DNA of 64,000 bases. It comes from Nocardioides sp. GTDB taxonomy: Bacteria > Actinomycetota > Actinomycetes > Propionibacteriales > Nocardioidaceae. The notes under the pieces are model-generated. The model was not told the DNA's origin. It saw only the letters and a list, made by a program, of their open reading frames with translations, and searched no databases. Both the position numbers and the translations under genes were made by a program. The DNA is taken from positions 186,001 through 250,000 of the forward strand of contig NZ_JASEEQ010000002.1 in assembly GCF_030019515.1 (NCBI RefSeq), read 5' to 3'. Positions 36,954-45,692 of this stretch are shown here, one piece after another (position 1 is the first letter of the stretch; each line of letters opens with the position of its first letter).

Positions 36954-39900
36954 CCGGGCCCCAGCAGCTGCTTGAGGTCGGCGAACAGCGCCGGGCTCGG
37001 GGTGACGCGGAGCCGGTCGTCGAGCCGCATGACCACGGTCTCCTCACGGGTCAAGAGTCGCAGGCGGACCTCGGTCAGGCCCGGGTGGGTGCCGAGCACG
37101 TCCTTGAGCTGCTCGACCACCGGCGGCGTGCAGCGGGTCGAGGGCAGGCTGATCACCACCGGCCCGGAGGGCCCGTCCGAGAGGTCGGGGACGGTCACCT
37201 CCTGGCCATGGATCTCGGGCTGGTCCTTCTGCCGGGACAGCCGGCCCTTCACCGTGAGGATCGCGTCCTCGACCAGGTGCGGTCCGGCGAGCTGGTAGGC
37301 GCTCGGGAACAGCAGCACGTCGATCGCACCGTCGAGGTCCTCGATGGTGACCATCGCCCAGGCGTCGCCGCGCTTGGTGATCTTGCGCTGGACGGTGGTG
37401 ACCAGGCCGCTGATCGTGACCGACGAGCCGTCGGGACGGTCCTCGTCGAGCATCAGCTGGCCGATGCTGCAGTCGCTGCTGTTGGCCAGCACGTGCTCGA
37501 GGCCGAGCAGGGGGTGGTCGGAGACGTAGAGCCCGAGCATCTCCCGCTCCCGACTGAGCAGGGTCATCTTGTCCCACTCGTCGACCTCGGGCAGCGTGAT
37601 GCTGACGTCGAAGACCACGTCGTCGGAGCCCGAGCCGCCGAAGAGCGAGTCCTGGCCCTCGTCCTCGCGCTTGAGGCCGACGTAGCGGTCCACCGCCTCC
37701 TCGTGCTTGAGGTGCAGGGCGCGGCGCTTGTGCTTCATGTCGTCGAAGGCGCCGGCGAGGATCAGCGACTCGAAGACCCGCTTGTTGCACACGTGCGCGG
37801 GAACCTTGGACAGGAAGTCGTTGAAGTCCTCGTAGCGGCCCTTCTCCTCCCGGCCCGCGACGATGCCGTCGACGACGTTGCTGCCGACGTTGCGGACCGC
37901 GGTCAGGCCGAAGCGGATGTCGTTGCCGACCGGCGTGAAGTTGTGGGCGGACTCGTTGACGTCCGGCGGAAGCACCTGGATCTTCATCCGGCGGCACTCG
38001 TTGAGATAGATGGCGAGCTTGTCCTTGTCGTCCTTCGCGGACGTCAGGAGCGCGGCCATGTACTCGGCGGGGTAGTTCGCCTTGAGGTAGGCGGTCCAGT
38101 ACGTGATGACGCCATAGGCCGCGGAGTGGGACTTGTTGAACGCGTAGTCGGAGAACGGCAGCAGGATCGCCCAGAGCGTGTCGATCGCGGCCTGCGGGAA
38201 GCCGCGCTCCAGCATGCCGGACTGGAACCCGGCGTACTGCTTGTCGAGCTCCTCCTTCTTCTTCTTGCCCATCGCCCGGCGCAGGTTGTCCGCGGCCCCC
38301 AGCGTGAAGCCCGCCAGGACCTGGGCGATCGCCATCACCTGCTCCTGGTAGACGATCAGGCCGTAGGTCTCCCCCAGCACCGGCTCGAGCGCCTCCGCCA
38401 GGCTCGGGTGGATCGGCTCGATCGGCTCGCGGCCGTTCTTGCGGCGGGCGTACTTGTTGTGCGAGTCCGCACCCATCGGGCCGGGCCGGTACAGCGCGCT
38501 GACCGCGGTGATGTCGGCGAACTGGTCGGGCTGCATCGAGCGCAGCAGCGCCCGCATGCCGCCGCCATCGAGCTGGAACACGCCCAGCGTGTCGCCGCGG
38601 CCCATCAGCTCGTAGGTCGCCCGGTCGTCGAAGGGCAGCTCCTCCAGGACGACCTGCTCCCCCCGGTTGGCCTCGATGTTCGCGACCGCGTCGTCGAGGA
38701 TGTGGAGGTTGCTCAGGCCGAGGAAGTCCATCTTGACCAGCCCGAGCGACTCGCACATGGGGTAGTCGAACTGGGTGATGATCGTGCCGTCCTGCGGGCG
38801 GGCCATGATCGGCACGATGTCGATCAGCGGCTCGCTGGACATGATCACGCCCGCGGCGTGCACACCCCAGTTGCGGATCTGGCCCTCGAGTCCGACGGCG
38901 GTCTCGTAGATCCGGCGCACGTCGGGGTCGGAGTCGTGCAGGGACCGGAACTCCCCGCCCTCGCCGTACCGCTTGTGGCCGGGCTCGAAGATGTCCTTGA
39001 GCGCGACGCCCTTGCCCATGACGTCGGCCGGGAGCGCCTTGGTGATCCGGTCGGAGATCGCGAAGCCGAAGTCGAGCACCCGCGCGGCGTCCTTGATCGC
39101 AGCCTTGGCCTTGAGCCGGCCGAAGGTGGCGATCTGGGCGACCCGGTCGGCGCCGTACTTGTCGGAGACGTACTTGATGACCTCGCCGCGGCGGTGGTCG
39201 TCGAAGTCGATGTCGAAGTCGGGCATCGACGGACGCTCGGGGTTGAGGAAGCGCTCGAAGAAGAGCCCGTGCTCGAGGGGGCAGAGGTCGGTGATGCTCA
39301 GCGCGTACGCCGCGATCGAGCCCGCGCCCGAGCCGCGACCCGGGCCGACCCGGATGCCGTTGCGCTTGGACCACTGGATGAAGTCGGCGACCACGAGGTA
39401 GTAGCCGCAGTAGCCCTTCTGGGAGATGATCGCGAGCTCCAGCTCGACGCGGTCCTTGACCTCCTGGGTCAGCCGGTCGCCGGGGTAGCGGGCCTCGATG
39501 CCGCGCCAGACCTCCTTGCGGAACCAGCTGTCCTCCGTCTCGCCCGCCGGGACGTCGGCCCGGGCCATGTAGCCGCCCGTGGACTCGACGAACTCCACCT
39601 CGCAGCGCTCCGCGACGGCCAGGGTGTTGTCGCACGCGGCGGCGAGGTCGTGCTGGGCCCAGAGCTGGCGCATCTCGGCCGGCGACTTGATGTAGTAGCC
39701 GCCGCCGTCGAACTTGAGCCGGTTGGTGTCGGAGAGCCGCTTGCCGGAGGCGACGCAGATCAGGGCGTCGTGGGCGTCCGCGTCGTCGGGGTTGTTGTAG
39801 TGGGAGTCGTTGGTCGCCAGCGGCGGGATGCCGAGCTCGCGGCCCAGCCGCAGCAGGTCGTCGCGGACCCGCTTCTCGACGGAGATGCCGTGGTCCATCA

Positions 39901-40489
39901 GCTCGAGGTAGACGTTGTCCCGGCCGAAGATGTCCTGCAGCTCGCCGGCCTCGCGGACGGCCTCGTCCCACTGCCCCAGCCGCAGCCGGGTCTGGATGGC
40001 GCCGCTGGGGCACCCGGTGCTGACGATGATGCCCTTGCTGTGCCGCTGGAGGATCTCCTTGTCCATCCGGGGCTTGTAGAAGTAGCCCTCGAGACTGGAC
40101 AGGGAGGAGAGCCGGAACAGGTTGTGCATGCCCTCGGTGCTCTCGGCCCACATCGTCATGTGGGTGTAGGCACCGCCGCCGGCGACGTCGTCGCCGCCCT
40201 CCTCGGCCGCGTCGCCCTTGCCCCAGCGCACCCGCCGACGCTCGCCGCGGCCCGTGCCCGGCGTGATGTAGGCCTCGATGCCGATGATCGGCTTCACGCC
40301 GTGCTTGCGGGCCTTGGAGTAGAAGTCGAACGCCCCGTGCAGGTTGCCGTGGTCGGTCATCGCGATCGCCGGCATCTCGAGGTCGGCCACCCGGCGGAAC
40401 AGCCCGTCGAGCAACGAGGCCCCGTCGAGCATGGAGTACTCGGTGTGGACGTGGAGGTGGACGAAGGAGTCCTGGGTGCCGGTCGCCAT
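36938..40489 (-). CDS. dnaE: DNA polymerase III alpha subunit
   Basis: Replicative polymerase, 1183 residues. The PHP domain opens the protein (FVHLHVHTEYSMLDGASLLD, about 10-30; later AIAMTDHGNLHGAFDFYSKA), with metal-binding HxH intact. Actinobacterial insert TGRGERRRVRWGKGDAAEE follows. The catalytic aspartates are in MPDFDIDFDD (about 420-430), with the thumb/fingers segment RVAQIATFGRLKAKAAIKDA after it, then the helix-hairpin-helix region and the OB-fold (VTISGLVTTVQRKITKRGDA). The ATG at 40489 gives MATGTQDSFVHLHV. The N-terminal PHP of DnaE1-type enzymes can proofread. It is preceded by 327 bases with structured repeats. Confidence 0.97.
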   Translation of the reverse strand: MATGTQDSFVHLHVHTEYSMLDGASLLDGLFRRVADLEMPAIAMTDHGNLHGAFDFYSKARKHGVKPIIGIEAYITPGTGRGERRRVRWGKGDAAEEGGDDVAGGGAYTHMTMWAESTEGMHNLFRLSSLSSLEGYFYKPRMDKEILQRHSKGIIVSTGCPSGAIQTRLRLGQWDEAVREAGELQDIFGRDNVYLELMDHGISVEKRVRDDLLRLGRELGIPPLATNDSHYNNPDDADAHDALICVASGKRLSDTNRLKFDGGGYYIKSPAEMRQLWAQHDLAAACDNTLAVAERCEVEFVESTGGYMARADVPAGETEDSWFRKEVWRGIEARYPGDRLTQEVKDRVELELAIISQKGYCGYYLVVADFIQWSKRNGIRVGPGRGSGAGSIAAYALSITDLCPLEHGLFFERFLNPERPSMPDFDIDFDDHRRGEVIKYVSDKYGADRVAQIATFGRLKAKAAIKDAARVLDFGFAISDRITKALPADVMGKGVALKDIFEPGHKRYGEGGEFRSLHDSDPDVRRIYETAVGLEGQIRNWGVHAAGVIMSSEPLIDIVPIMARPQDGTIITQFDYPMCESLGLVKMDFLGLSNLHILDDAVANIEANRGEQVVLEELPFDDRATYELMGRGDTLGVFQLDGGGMRALLRSMQPDQFADITAVSALYRPGPMGADSHNKYARRKNGREPIEPIHPSLAEALEPVLGETYGLIVYQEQVMAIAQVLAGFTLGAADNLRRAMGKKKKEELDKQYAGFQSGMLERGFPQAAIDTLWAILLPFSDYAFNKSHSAAYGVITYWTAYLKANYPAEYMAALLTSAKDDKDKLAIYLNECRRMKIQVLPPDVNESAHNFTPVGNDIRFGLTAVRNVGSNVVDGIVAGREEKGRYEDFNDFLSKVPAHVCNKRVFESLILAGAFDDMKHKRRALHLKHEEAVDRYVGLKREDEGQDSLFGGSGSDDVVFDVSITLPEVDEWDKMTLLSREREMLGLYVSDHPLLGLEHVLANSSDCSIGQLMLDEDRPDGSSVTISGLVTTVQRKITKRGDAWAMVTIEDLDGAIDVLLFPSAYQLAGPHLVEDAILTVKGRLSRQKDQPEIHGQEVTVPDLSDGPSGPVVISLPSTRCTPPVVEQLKDVLGTHPGLTEVRLRLLTREETVVMRLDDRLRVTPSPALFADLKQLLGPGCLTG

Positions 40490-40816
40490 CGTCGCGGGCC
40501 ACTCCTCGATGTGCTCAGGCGGAAACTCGTCGTGCGGGCATGCAGAACCAGAGCCACGGGGGAATCGCGGCGTGGACCTGGGGGAAGGGGACCACCCTAA
40601 CCCGCCCGTACGCCGCATCGTGGCACCAACCGCCGACAACGCCCGGAGGGGCCCGCGGCGGTTTCCCCGGGTACCCGGGGAAGCCTGCACTGTTGGGCCG
40701 AAACTTCGGCCGAGAAGTGCAGGGATCGGCCGACCGGTGGTGCCTGTGGGGCGCGCGATACCGCGTCTCGCCGACCCGGGTGGCTCTGGCGGGGCCAGCT
40801 CAGGGCACAGCTCGGC
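40490..40816 (-). promoter_or_regulatory. dnaE upstream region with structured repeats
   Basis: No gene is supported here. The region holds a perfect 16-bp palindrome CCCCGGGTACCCGGGG (40665-40680). A two-stem hairpin follows (40684-40723): outer CCTGCACT/AGTGCAGG and inner GGCCGA/TCGGCC around AACT, with small internal loops between. One may end the rluD-GNAT transcript and the other precede the dnaE promoter, but neither has a T-run. No clear -10/-35 pair could be assigned. Confidence 0.5.
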
Positions 40817-41515
40817 TCAGGACCGGCCGAGGCTCTCGGTGATGATCGTGTGCACGATCCGCTCCAGTCGCTCGACGCCGAGCCCGGGCGCGCGCCGGGC
40901 CATCGCCTCGGCGATCGCACGCTCGCGTTCGGGGTCGCGGGCGCCGTCCGTCTTGTGGGCCTGGACGGCTCGGGTGAGCGCGGCGCGCCGGGCCAGCAGG
41001 TCGCCGAGCTGCTCGTCGACCTCATCGATCAGACCGCGGTAGAACCCGAGCGCGTCCGCTCCCGGCCAGGCCATCCGGATGTCGGGGGCCTTCTCCTCGT
41101 TGGCCGCGCCGTCGGTGCGCTCGAGCTCGACCAGGCCGTGGCGAGCGTAGAAGCGACGGGCCCCGGCATTGGTCTCGAAGACCCACAGCGAGAACCCGTC
41201 GGGACGCAGCGCCTTGACCAGGTCGAGGAGCGCGGTCCCGACACCCTCCCCGGTCGCGTCGGCCCGTACGAACAGGTGGTCGAGCCAGACCGGCGCGAGG
41301 AGCGCGTACCCGAGGGGCTCGTCGTGCCGCTCGGCGATCCACGCCTCGCGGTCGGTGCGGGCGAGCTGGCCCGCCATCCAGGCTCGGTCCTCGGCGTTGC
41401 TGTGCACCGCCGGTGGCATCTGCGGGACCGCCGCGACCCGGGCGGCGGTGTAGAGATCGGCGATCGCCCCGGCGTCCTCGGGCCCCGCCTGCCTCAGCAG
41501 CAGGTCAGTCTGCAC
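40817..41515 (-). CDS. GNAT acetyltransferase fused to an AroQ-type chorismate mutase domain
   Basis: A 232-residue fusion. Residues 1-150 are a GNAT N-acetyltransferase ([20 protein letters not shown]; acetyl-CoA loop [40 protein letters not shown]). Residues about 157-232 resemble the helical AroQ chorismate mutase: [20 protein letters not shown], then [20 protein letters not shown]. Candidates for the E. coli active-site Arg11, Arg28, Lys39, Asp48, Arg51 and Glu52 are R160, R177, K188, D194, R197 and E198; no Gln88 equivalent is obvious. Start GTG 41515 overlaps the rluD end by 11 bases. Substrates of either half are unknown. The chorismate mutase assignment is by motif only. Confidence 0.8.
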   Translation of the reverse strand: MQTDLLLRQAGPEDAGAIADLYTAARVAAVPQMPPAVHSNAEDRAWMAGQLARTDREAWIAERHDEPLGYALLAPVWLDHLFVRADATGEGVGTALLDLVKALRPDGFSLWVFETNAGARRFYARHGLVELERTDGAANEEKAPDIRMAWPGADALGFYRGLIDEVDEQLGDLLARRAALTRAVQAHKTDGARDPERERAIAEAMARRAPGLGVERLERIVHTIITESLGRS

Positions 41516-42443
41516 CGCGGATCACCTCGAGCGCGTGCGCGAGGTCCTCCGGGTACTCCGACTCGTACTGGACCTGCTTGCCGGTCTCGGGATGCTCGAA
41601 GCCCAGGCGTACGGCGTGCAGCCACTGCCGTTCCAGCCCGACCCGGCGGGCCAGGCTGGGGTCCGCGCCGTACGTGAGGTCGCCGACGCAGGGGTGCTTG
41701 AGCGCGGCCATGTGCACCCGGATCTGGTGGGTGCGTCCGGTCTCGAGATGGATCTCGAGCAGGCTGGCGAACCGGTGTGCCTCGAGGGTCTCGTAGTGCG
41801 TCACGCTGTGCCGGCCGTCGGCCATCACCGCGAACTTGTAGTCGGCCTTGGGGTGCCGGCCGATCGGCGCGTCGACGGTGCCCTCGAGCGGGTCCGGGTG
41901 TCCCTGCACCAGGGCGTGGTAGTCCTTGTCGACGGTGCGGCGGCGGAAGGCGTTCTTGAGCACCGAGTAGGCGTGCTCGGACTTGCAGATCACCATCACG
42001 CCCGAGGTGCCGACGTCGAGGCGCTGCACGATCCCCTGTCGCTCCGGAGCCCCGCTGGTGGAGATCCGGAAGCCCGCGCCGGCGAGGTGGCCGACGACCG
42101 TGGGGCCGGACCAGCCCGGCGAGGGGTGCACCGCGACGCCGACGGGCTTGTCGATCACCACGATGGCGTCGTCGTCGTGCAGGATCTTGATCCCCTCGAC
42201 GACCTCGGGGACGACCGCGAGCGGGTCCGCCTCGACGGGGATGGTCACGGCCACCGTCGAGCCCGGGAGCACCCGGTCGCTCTTGCCGACCGGTGCCCCG
42301 TCGACGAGCACGTTCCCGGCGGCGATCAGCTCGGCGCCGCGGGTGCGCGAGAGGCCGAACATCCGCGCCAGAGCGGCGTCGACCCGCTCCCCCGCGAGGC
42401 CCTCGGGCACCGAGAGCACCCGGTGGTCGGAACCGCGGCTCAC
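41505..42443 (-). CDS. rluD: Ribosomal large-subunit pseudouridine synthase (RluD family)
   Basis: Isomerises uridines in 23S rRNA to pseudouridine. The N-terminal S4 RNA-binding domain (about 15-75: [20 protein letters not shown]) is followed by the catalytic domain with D143 in [27 protein letters not shown] and [13 protein letters not shown] are standard RluA/C/D motifs. Length 312 is typical of RluD. The GTG at 42443 overlaps the lspA stop as GTGA. Which rRNA position it modifies cannot be told; the D subgroup acts on helix 69. Confidence 0.93.
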   Translation of the reverse strand: MSRGSDHRVLSVPEGLAGERVDAALARMFGLSRTRGAELIAAGNVLVDGAPVGKSDRVLPGSTVAVTIPVEADPLAVVPEVVEGIKILHDDDAIVVIDKPVGVAVHPSPGWSGPTVVGHLAGAGFRISTSGAPERQGIVQRLDVGTSGVMVICKSEHAYSVLKNAFRRRTVDKDYHALVQGHPDPLEGTVDAPIGRHPKADYKFAVMADGRHSVTHYETLEAHRFASLLEIHLETGRTHQIRVHMAALKHPCVGDLTYGADPSLARRVGLERQWLHAVRLGFEHPETGKQVQYESEYPEDLAHALEVIRGAD

Positions 42444-43027
42444 TCCGGCGTCTCCTGCGGCGCGGCGTCGCGGGGCGTCCGGGTCCCGTCGAGCCGGACG
42501 CCGCGGTAGACCTGCACGAGGATCAGCACGGCGGCCACGTCGATGCAGATGTCCGCGACGTTGAACACCGGCCAGTGCGGCAGCATGAAGAAGTCGATGA
42601 CGTGTCCGCGCAGCGGGCCGGGCGAGCGCACCAGGCGGTCGGTGAGGTTGCCGGAGACCCCGGCGAGCAGCAGGCCGAGCGAGACCGCCCAGCCGACCGT
42701 CCCGATCCGGCGCGCGAGGTAGAGCAGCACCAGGACAGCGAGGATCGCGACGATGCTGAGGACCTCGGTGTAGGCGGTGCCGGTGCTGAAGGCCGCCCCG
42801 GGGTTGCGCACCAGGTGGAGCTGGAACAGGTCGCCGACGAGCTGGACATCGGGACGTCCGCTCAACCGGTCGACGGCGAGGACCTTCGAGCCGACGTCGA
42901 CGGCGTACGCCGTGAGCGCGACCGCGGCGTGGACGGCCAGCAGGTGGTGACGCCGCGGTCGGGTCGGTCGAGGCTGGGCCGGATCAGACTGGTCGCCGGT
43001 CAGCGACGTTCCTCGCGCTGCTTGCAT
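42440..43027 (-). CDS. lspA: Lipoprotein signal peptidase
   Basis: Membrane aspartic protease that removes the signal peptide from diacylglyceryl-prolipoproteins after Lgt. Four membrane spans are visible ([76 protein letters not shown]). The catalytic aspartates are D130 (GNLTD) and D159 (FNVADICID), and [14 protein letters not shown] follows the usual NPGAAFS. The ATG at 43027 gives a 35-residue polar leader and overlaps the TraR/DksA gene end by 28 bases. Length 195. Confidence 0.95.
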   Translation of the reverse strand: MQAARGTSLTGDQSDPAQPRPTRPRRHHLLAVHAAVALTAYAVDVGSKVLAVDRLSGRPDVQLVGDLFQLHLVRNPGAAFSTGTAYTEVLSIVAILAVLVLLYLARRIGTVGWAVSLGLLLAGVSGNLTDRLVRSPGPLRGHVIDFFMLPHWPVFNVADICIDVAAVLILVQVYRGVRLDGTRTPRDAAPQETPE

Positions 43028-43821
43028 GTCATGCACAGTGTCGCACGCGGGAACGCCATGAGCCGCATCTTGCCGATGGGGTTGCCACACGACTCGCACA
43101 CCCCGTAGGTGCCGTCGTCGATGCGCGCCAGGGCTCGCTCGATCTGGGCCAGCTTGTCGCGCTCGCTGTTGAGCACGGTCAGCTCGTGGTCGCGCTCGAA
43201 GCTGGTCGCACCGAGGTCCGCCTGGTCCTGGCCGGCCCCGTCACCGGAGTCGCGCATCAGGCCGTCGAGCTCGTCCTCCTGGGCCGCGACGATCCGCGCG
43301 CTGTGCTCGCGCTGCTCCTGCAGCTCGTCGAGCACCTCCTTGAGCTCGGCCTTGGTCCAGGCGGCCTCACCCTCCTGGACCACGAGTGCGCGCGGCGATG
43401 CCTTCTTCACGGGCGCCTTCTTCACGGGCGCCTTCTTCACGGGCGCCTTCTTGGCCGGGGCCGCCTTCTTGGCCGGGGCCGCCTTCTTGACCGGGGCCGC
43501 CTTCTTCGCCGGGGCCGCCTTCTTCGCCGGGGCCGCCTTCTTGACCGGGGCCGCCTTCTTGACCGGGGCCGCCTTCTTGACCGGGGCCGCCTTCTTGACC
43601 GGGGCCGCCTTCTTGACCGGAGCCGCCTTCTTCGCCGGGACCGCCTTGGCCGTCACGGTCGAGCGGGCCGGCGTGGCCTTGGCCGCCGTGCCGTTCTTCT
43701 TCGCCGTCGTGGCCGCCGGGGTCGACTCGGTCGCGGCCGTCTTGGCGGGTCGGCGTGGCATCACCTTGCGGGCGGCAGAGGCGGCGTGTCCGGCGAGCGA
43801 CTTCCTCGTGGTGCGAGCCAT
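43000..43821 (-). CDS. TraR/DksA-family zinc-finger protein with Lys/Ala/Pro repeat N-terminus
   Basis: A 273-residue protein in two parts. Residues 1 to about 145 are low-complexity and very basic, with a KKAAP(V/A) unit repeated about a dozen times and three KKAPV units, resembling histone H1 or the tails of actinobacterial HU/Lsr2-like proteins. Residues about 155-273 are a DksA/TraR domain: TKAELKEVLDELQEQREHSA, the helix ending IERALARIDDGTYGVCESCG, and a C4 zinc finger (C242, C245, C263, C266). AAGGAGG lies 8 bases before the ATG. DksA proteins bind RNA polymerase; the tail should add DNA or nucleoid affinity, which is inferred. It overlaps lspA by 28 bases. Confidence 0.9.
   Translation of the reverse strand: MARTTRKSLAGHAASAARKVMPRRPAKTAATESTPAATTAKKNGTAAKATPARSTVTAKAVPAKKAAPVKKAAPVKKAAPVKKAAPVKKAAPVKKAAPAKKAAPAKKAAPVKKAAPAKKAAPAKKAPVKKAPVKKAPVKKASPRALVVQEGEAAWTKAELKEVLDELQEQREHSARIVAAQEDELDGLMRDSGDGAGQDQADLGATSFERDHELTVLNSERDKLAQIERALARIDDGTYGVCESCGNPIGKMRLMAFPRATLCMTCKQREERR
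43402..43645 (-). repeat. 18-bp coding tandem repeat in the TraR/DksA-like gene
   Basis: About 13 units of an 18-bp sequence (plus strand GCCGCCTTCTTGACCGGG, with variants) encode the KKAAPV/KKAAPA repeats. Units in the middle are nearly identical, whereas those toward the 3' end of the gene shorten to a 15-bp GGGCGCCTTCTTCAC form. This looks like recent unit duplication, so the copy number may vary between strains. Confidence 0.88.
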
Positions 43822-43933
43822 GGTCGGGCCTCCTTGGGCCTCGGCGGCTGTGGGCCGAACCCACAGGTGTGCGTGGAGGGTAGCCGGTGACCCCCAACGC
43901 CTCCAATCCGGCACACCGGAGAACCGGGAACAG

Positions 43934-43967
43934 CACTGCGGCCGGCCCCGAGGGGCCGGCCGCAGTG
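43934..43967 (-). terminator. Terminator after divIVA
   Basis: A perfect 16-bp stem (CACTGCGGCCGGCCCC and its complement) with a two-base centre lies 23 bases past the divIVA stop and before the TraR/DksA gene. It separates the ftsZ-sepF-yggT-divIVA transcript from dksA-lspA-rluD. Confidence 0.82.
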
Positions 43968-43989
43968 GTACGACGGTGTGCTGGGCGAC

Positions 43990-44727
43990 TCAGGTCTCGT
44001 CCTCGCCGAGGATCGAGCGCAGACGCTTGGGCGCGGGGGCCTCGTCACCCGAGGACATCGGGGCCTCGGTGCCGCCGCTGAGCGCCTCGAGCTGCTGGCT
44101 GAAGTAGCTCTTGAGGCGAGAGCGGTACTCCCGCTCGAACGAGCGGAGGTTCTCGACCTCGCCGTTGAGCTTGTCGCGCTCCCGCTCCAGGTCGCCGAAC
44201 ATCTGGCGGCGGCGCTCGGCGGTCTCGGAGTCGAGCATCTGGGCGCGGGTCCGCGCGTCGGACTCCATCCGGTCGGACTTGGTCTTCGCCTCGGACTCCA
44301 GACGCTCGGCCTTGGTGCGGGCCTCGCCGACGATCTTGTCGGCCTGGTTCTTCGCGTCCTCGACGAGCTCGTCGGCGTTGCGCGTGGCGATCTCGAGGAG
44401 GCGAGCCGCGGCGTTGGACGCCTCGGGGACGGTCTCGACCCGGATCGTCTCGACCGGGCTCGCGGCGACCACCGGGGTGGGCGCGGCGACCGGCTCGGGC
44501 TCGGGGGCCCGCTCCTCGACGCGCGGCTGCGGTGCCGTCTCGGTGACGCCTCCGGAGCCCTGCGCGGTGGCCAGCTTCGACCGGAGGTCGTCGTTCTCCT
44601 TCGTGAGACGCGCCAGCTCGGCCTCCACCTCATCGAGGAACTGGTCGACCTCACCCATGTCGTAGCCCTCGCGGAGCCGGACGGGAGTAAAGCGCTTGTT
44701 GCTCACGTCCTCAGGCGTCAGCGGCAT
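43990..44727 (-). CDS. divIVA: DivIVA/Wag31-type cell-pole protein
   Basis: Coiled-coil protein that marks cell poles and division sites and directs polar peptidoglycan growth in actinobacteria. The N-terminal membrane-binding domain is MPLTPEDVSNKRFTPVRLRE, then GYDMGEVDQFLDEVEAELAR. An Ala/Pro/Glu-rich linker (about 60-110) leads into the long coiled coil (AARLLEIATRNADELVEDAK through EREYRSRLKSYFSQQLEALS). The C-terminal SGDEAPAPKRLRSILGEDET is acidic. The ATG at 44727 has GGTGAGG upstream; another ATG four codons earlier is weaker. Length 245. It follows yggT by 109 bases and has its own terminator. Confidence 0.95.
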   Translation of the reverse strand: MPLTPEDVSNKRFTPVRLREGYDMGEVDQFLDEVEAELARLTKENDDLRSKLATAQGSGGVTETAPQPRVEERAPEPEPVAAPTPVVAASPVETIRVETVPEASNAAARLLEIATRNADELVEDAKNQADKIVGEARTKAERLESEAKTKSDRMESDARTRAQMLDSETAERRRQMFGDLERERDKLNGEVENLRSFEREYRSRLKSYFSQQLEALSGGTEAPMSSGDEAPAPKRLRSILGEDET

Positions 44728-44788
44728 GACCTCACCCATTCATTGATCGTCAAAGTAACTGTCCGTCGAACAATAGCGCCTGCATCCG

Positions 44789-44810
44789 GCCCCGGCGCAT
44801 TGCCCGGGGC
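44789..44810 (-). terminator. Possible terminator between yggT and divIVA
   Basis: GCCCCGG-N8-CCGGGGC gives a 7-bp stem with an 8-base loop, 26 bases after the yggT stop. It may attenuate transcription into divIVA, whose own promoter would then lie between 44728 and 44789. Confidence 0.45.
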
Positions 44811-44836
44811 ACCGTCCGCGCGGCGTACCGGGTACA

Positions 44837-45127
44837 TCAGAGCATGATCTCCCGGTTGATCTGGAGGAGCACGTAGGCCGCGATCAGCACGATCAGGAAG
44901 CTCAGGTCCAGCGAGATGCTCCCGATCCGCAGCGGCGGGATCACCCGGCGCAACGCCTTGATCGGCGGGTCGGTCGTGGAGTACACGGCCTCCAGGACCA
45001 GCAGCATCGGGCCCCGCGGCACCCAGGAGCGGGCGAAGATCTGCACCCAGTCCACGACGAACCGGATCCAGAGCAGGGCGATGAAGACCCAGAGGACGAT
45101 CTCGATGATCGACCCGACCACATGCAC
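44837..45127 (-). CDS. yggT: YggT-family membrane protein
   Basis: A 96-residue protein of two YggT hairpins: IIEIVLWVFIALLWIRFVVD with the conserved WVPRGPMLLVLEAVYSTTDP, and PPIKALRRVIPPLRIGSISL followed by DLSFLIVLIAAYVLLQI. These small membrane proteins sit beside sepF and divIVA in many Gram-positive dcw clusters. The function is not known in detail; roles in osmotic stress and division have been proposed for relatives. The GTG at 45127 has GAGGACA upstream. Confidence 0.93.
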   Translation of the reverse strand: MHVVGSIIEIVLWVFIALLWIRFVVDWVQIFARSWVPRGPMLLVLEAVYSTTDPPIKALRRVIPPLRIGSISLDLSFLIVLIAAYVLLQINREIML

Positions 45128-45136
45128 GTGTTGTCC

Positions 45137-45634
45137 TCAGCTCTGGTTGAAGAATCCGCCCTCAGCGATGCGCTGCTTGTCCTCGGCCGCCACCGAGACG
45201 TTCGGCGGCGAGAGCAGGAAGACCTTGTTGGTGATGCGCTCGATGGTGCCACGGGTCGCAAAGACCAGGCCGGCGGCGAAGTCGACGAGGCGCTTGGCGT
45301 CGGCGTCGTCCATCTCGGAGAGGTTCATGATGACCGGGGTGCCCTCGCGGAAGTTCTCTCCGACGGTGCGCGCCTCGTTGTAGGTGCTCGGGTGCAGGGT
45401 CGTGATGCGGGACAGCTCAGCCACCACTCCGGTCGGGCCCGACGCCGGACGGCGGCGCTCGGACAGGTCGGACACGGGCGCCGGACGGCTCTCCCGCTTC
45501 GACGAGCGCGTGGCGACCGGTGCGGTCTCCTGGGTCTCGTAGTCCCCGGCGTACTCGCCGTACTCGTCGTCGTACCGGCCGGTGTCCTCGAGCAGGCCGA
45601 GGTACTCGCCGATCCTGCGCATCGCGCCGCTCAT
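45137..45634 (-). CDS. sepF: Cell division protein SepF
   Basis: Cytosolic protein that binds membranes through its N-terminal amphipathic helix and tethers FtsZ; it does the job of FtsA in actinobacteria. The N-terminal [20 protein letters not shown] is the predicted membrane helix, followed by a disordered linker (30-75). The C-terminal domain has [20 protein letters not shown], then [20 protein letters not shown] and [16 protein letters not shown]. Length 165. It lies 9 bases upstream of yggT. No ftsA is present between ftsQ and ftsZ. Confidence 0.95.
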   Translation of the reverse strand: MSGAMRRIGEYLGLLEDTGRYDDEYGEYAGDYETQETAPVATRSSKRESRPAPVSDLSERRRPASGPTGVVAELSRITTLHPSTYNEARTVGENFREGTPVIMNLSEMDDADAKRLVDFAAGLVFATRGTIERITNKVFLLSPPNVSVAAEDKQRIAEGGFFNQS

Positions 45635-45692
45635 GACTGTTCGCCTCCGGAACTCCGCGCCCCGGCGGGACGCATTCTTGGTGGTGTGGACA

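Noticed and set aside
43402..43645. CRISPR-like array
   Set aside because: The regular 18-bp units are in frame and encode KKAAP repeats. There are no unique spacers and no cas genes.
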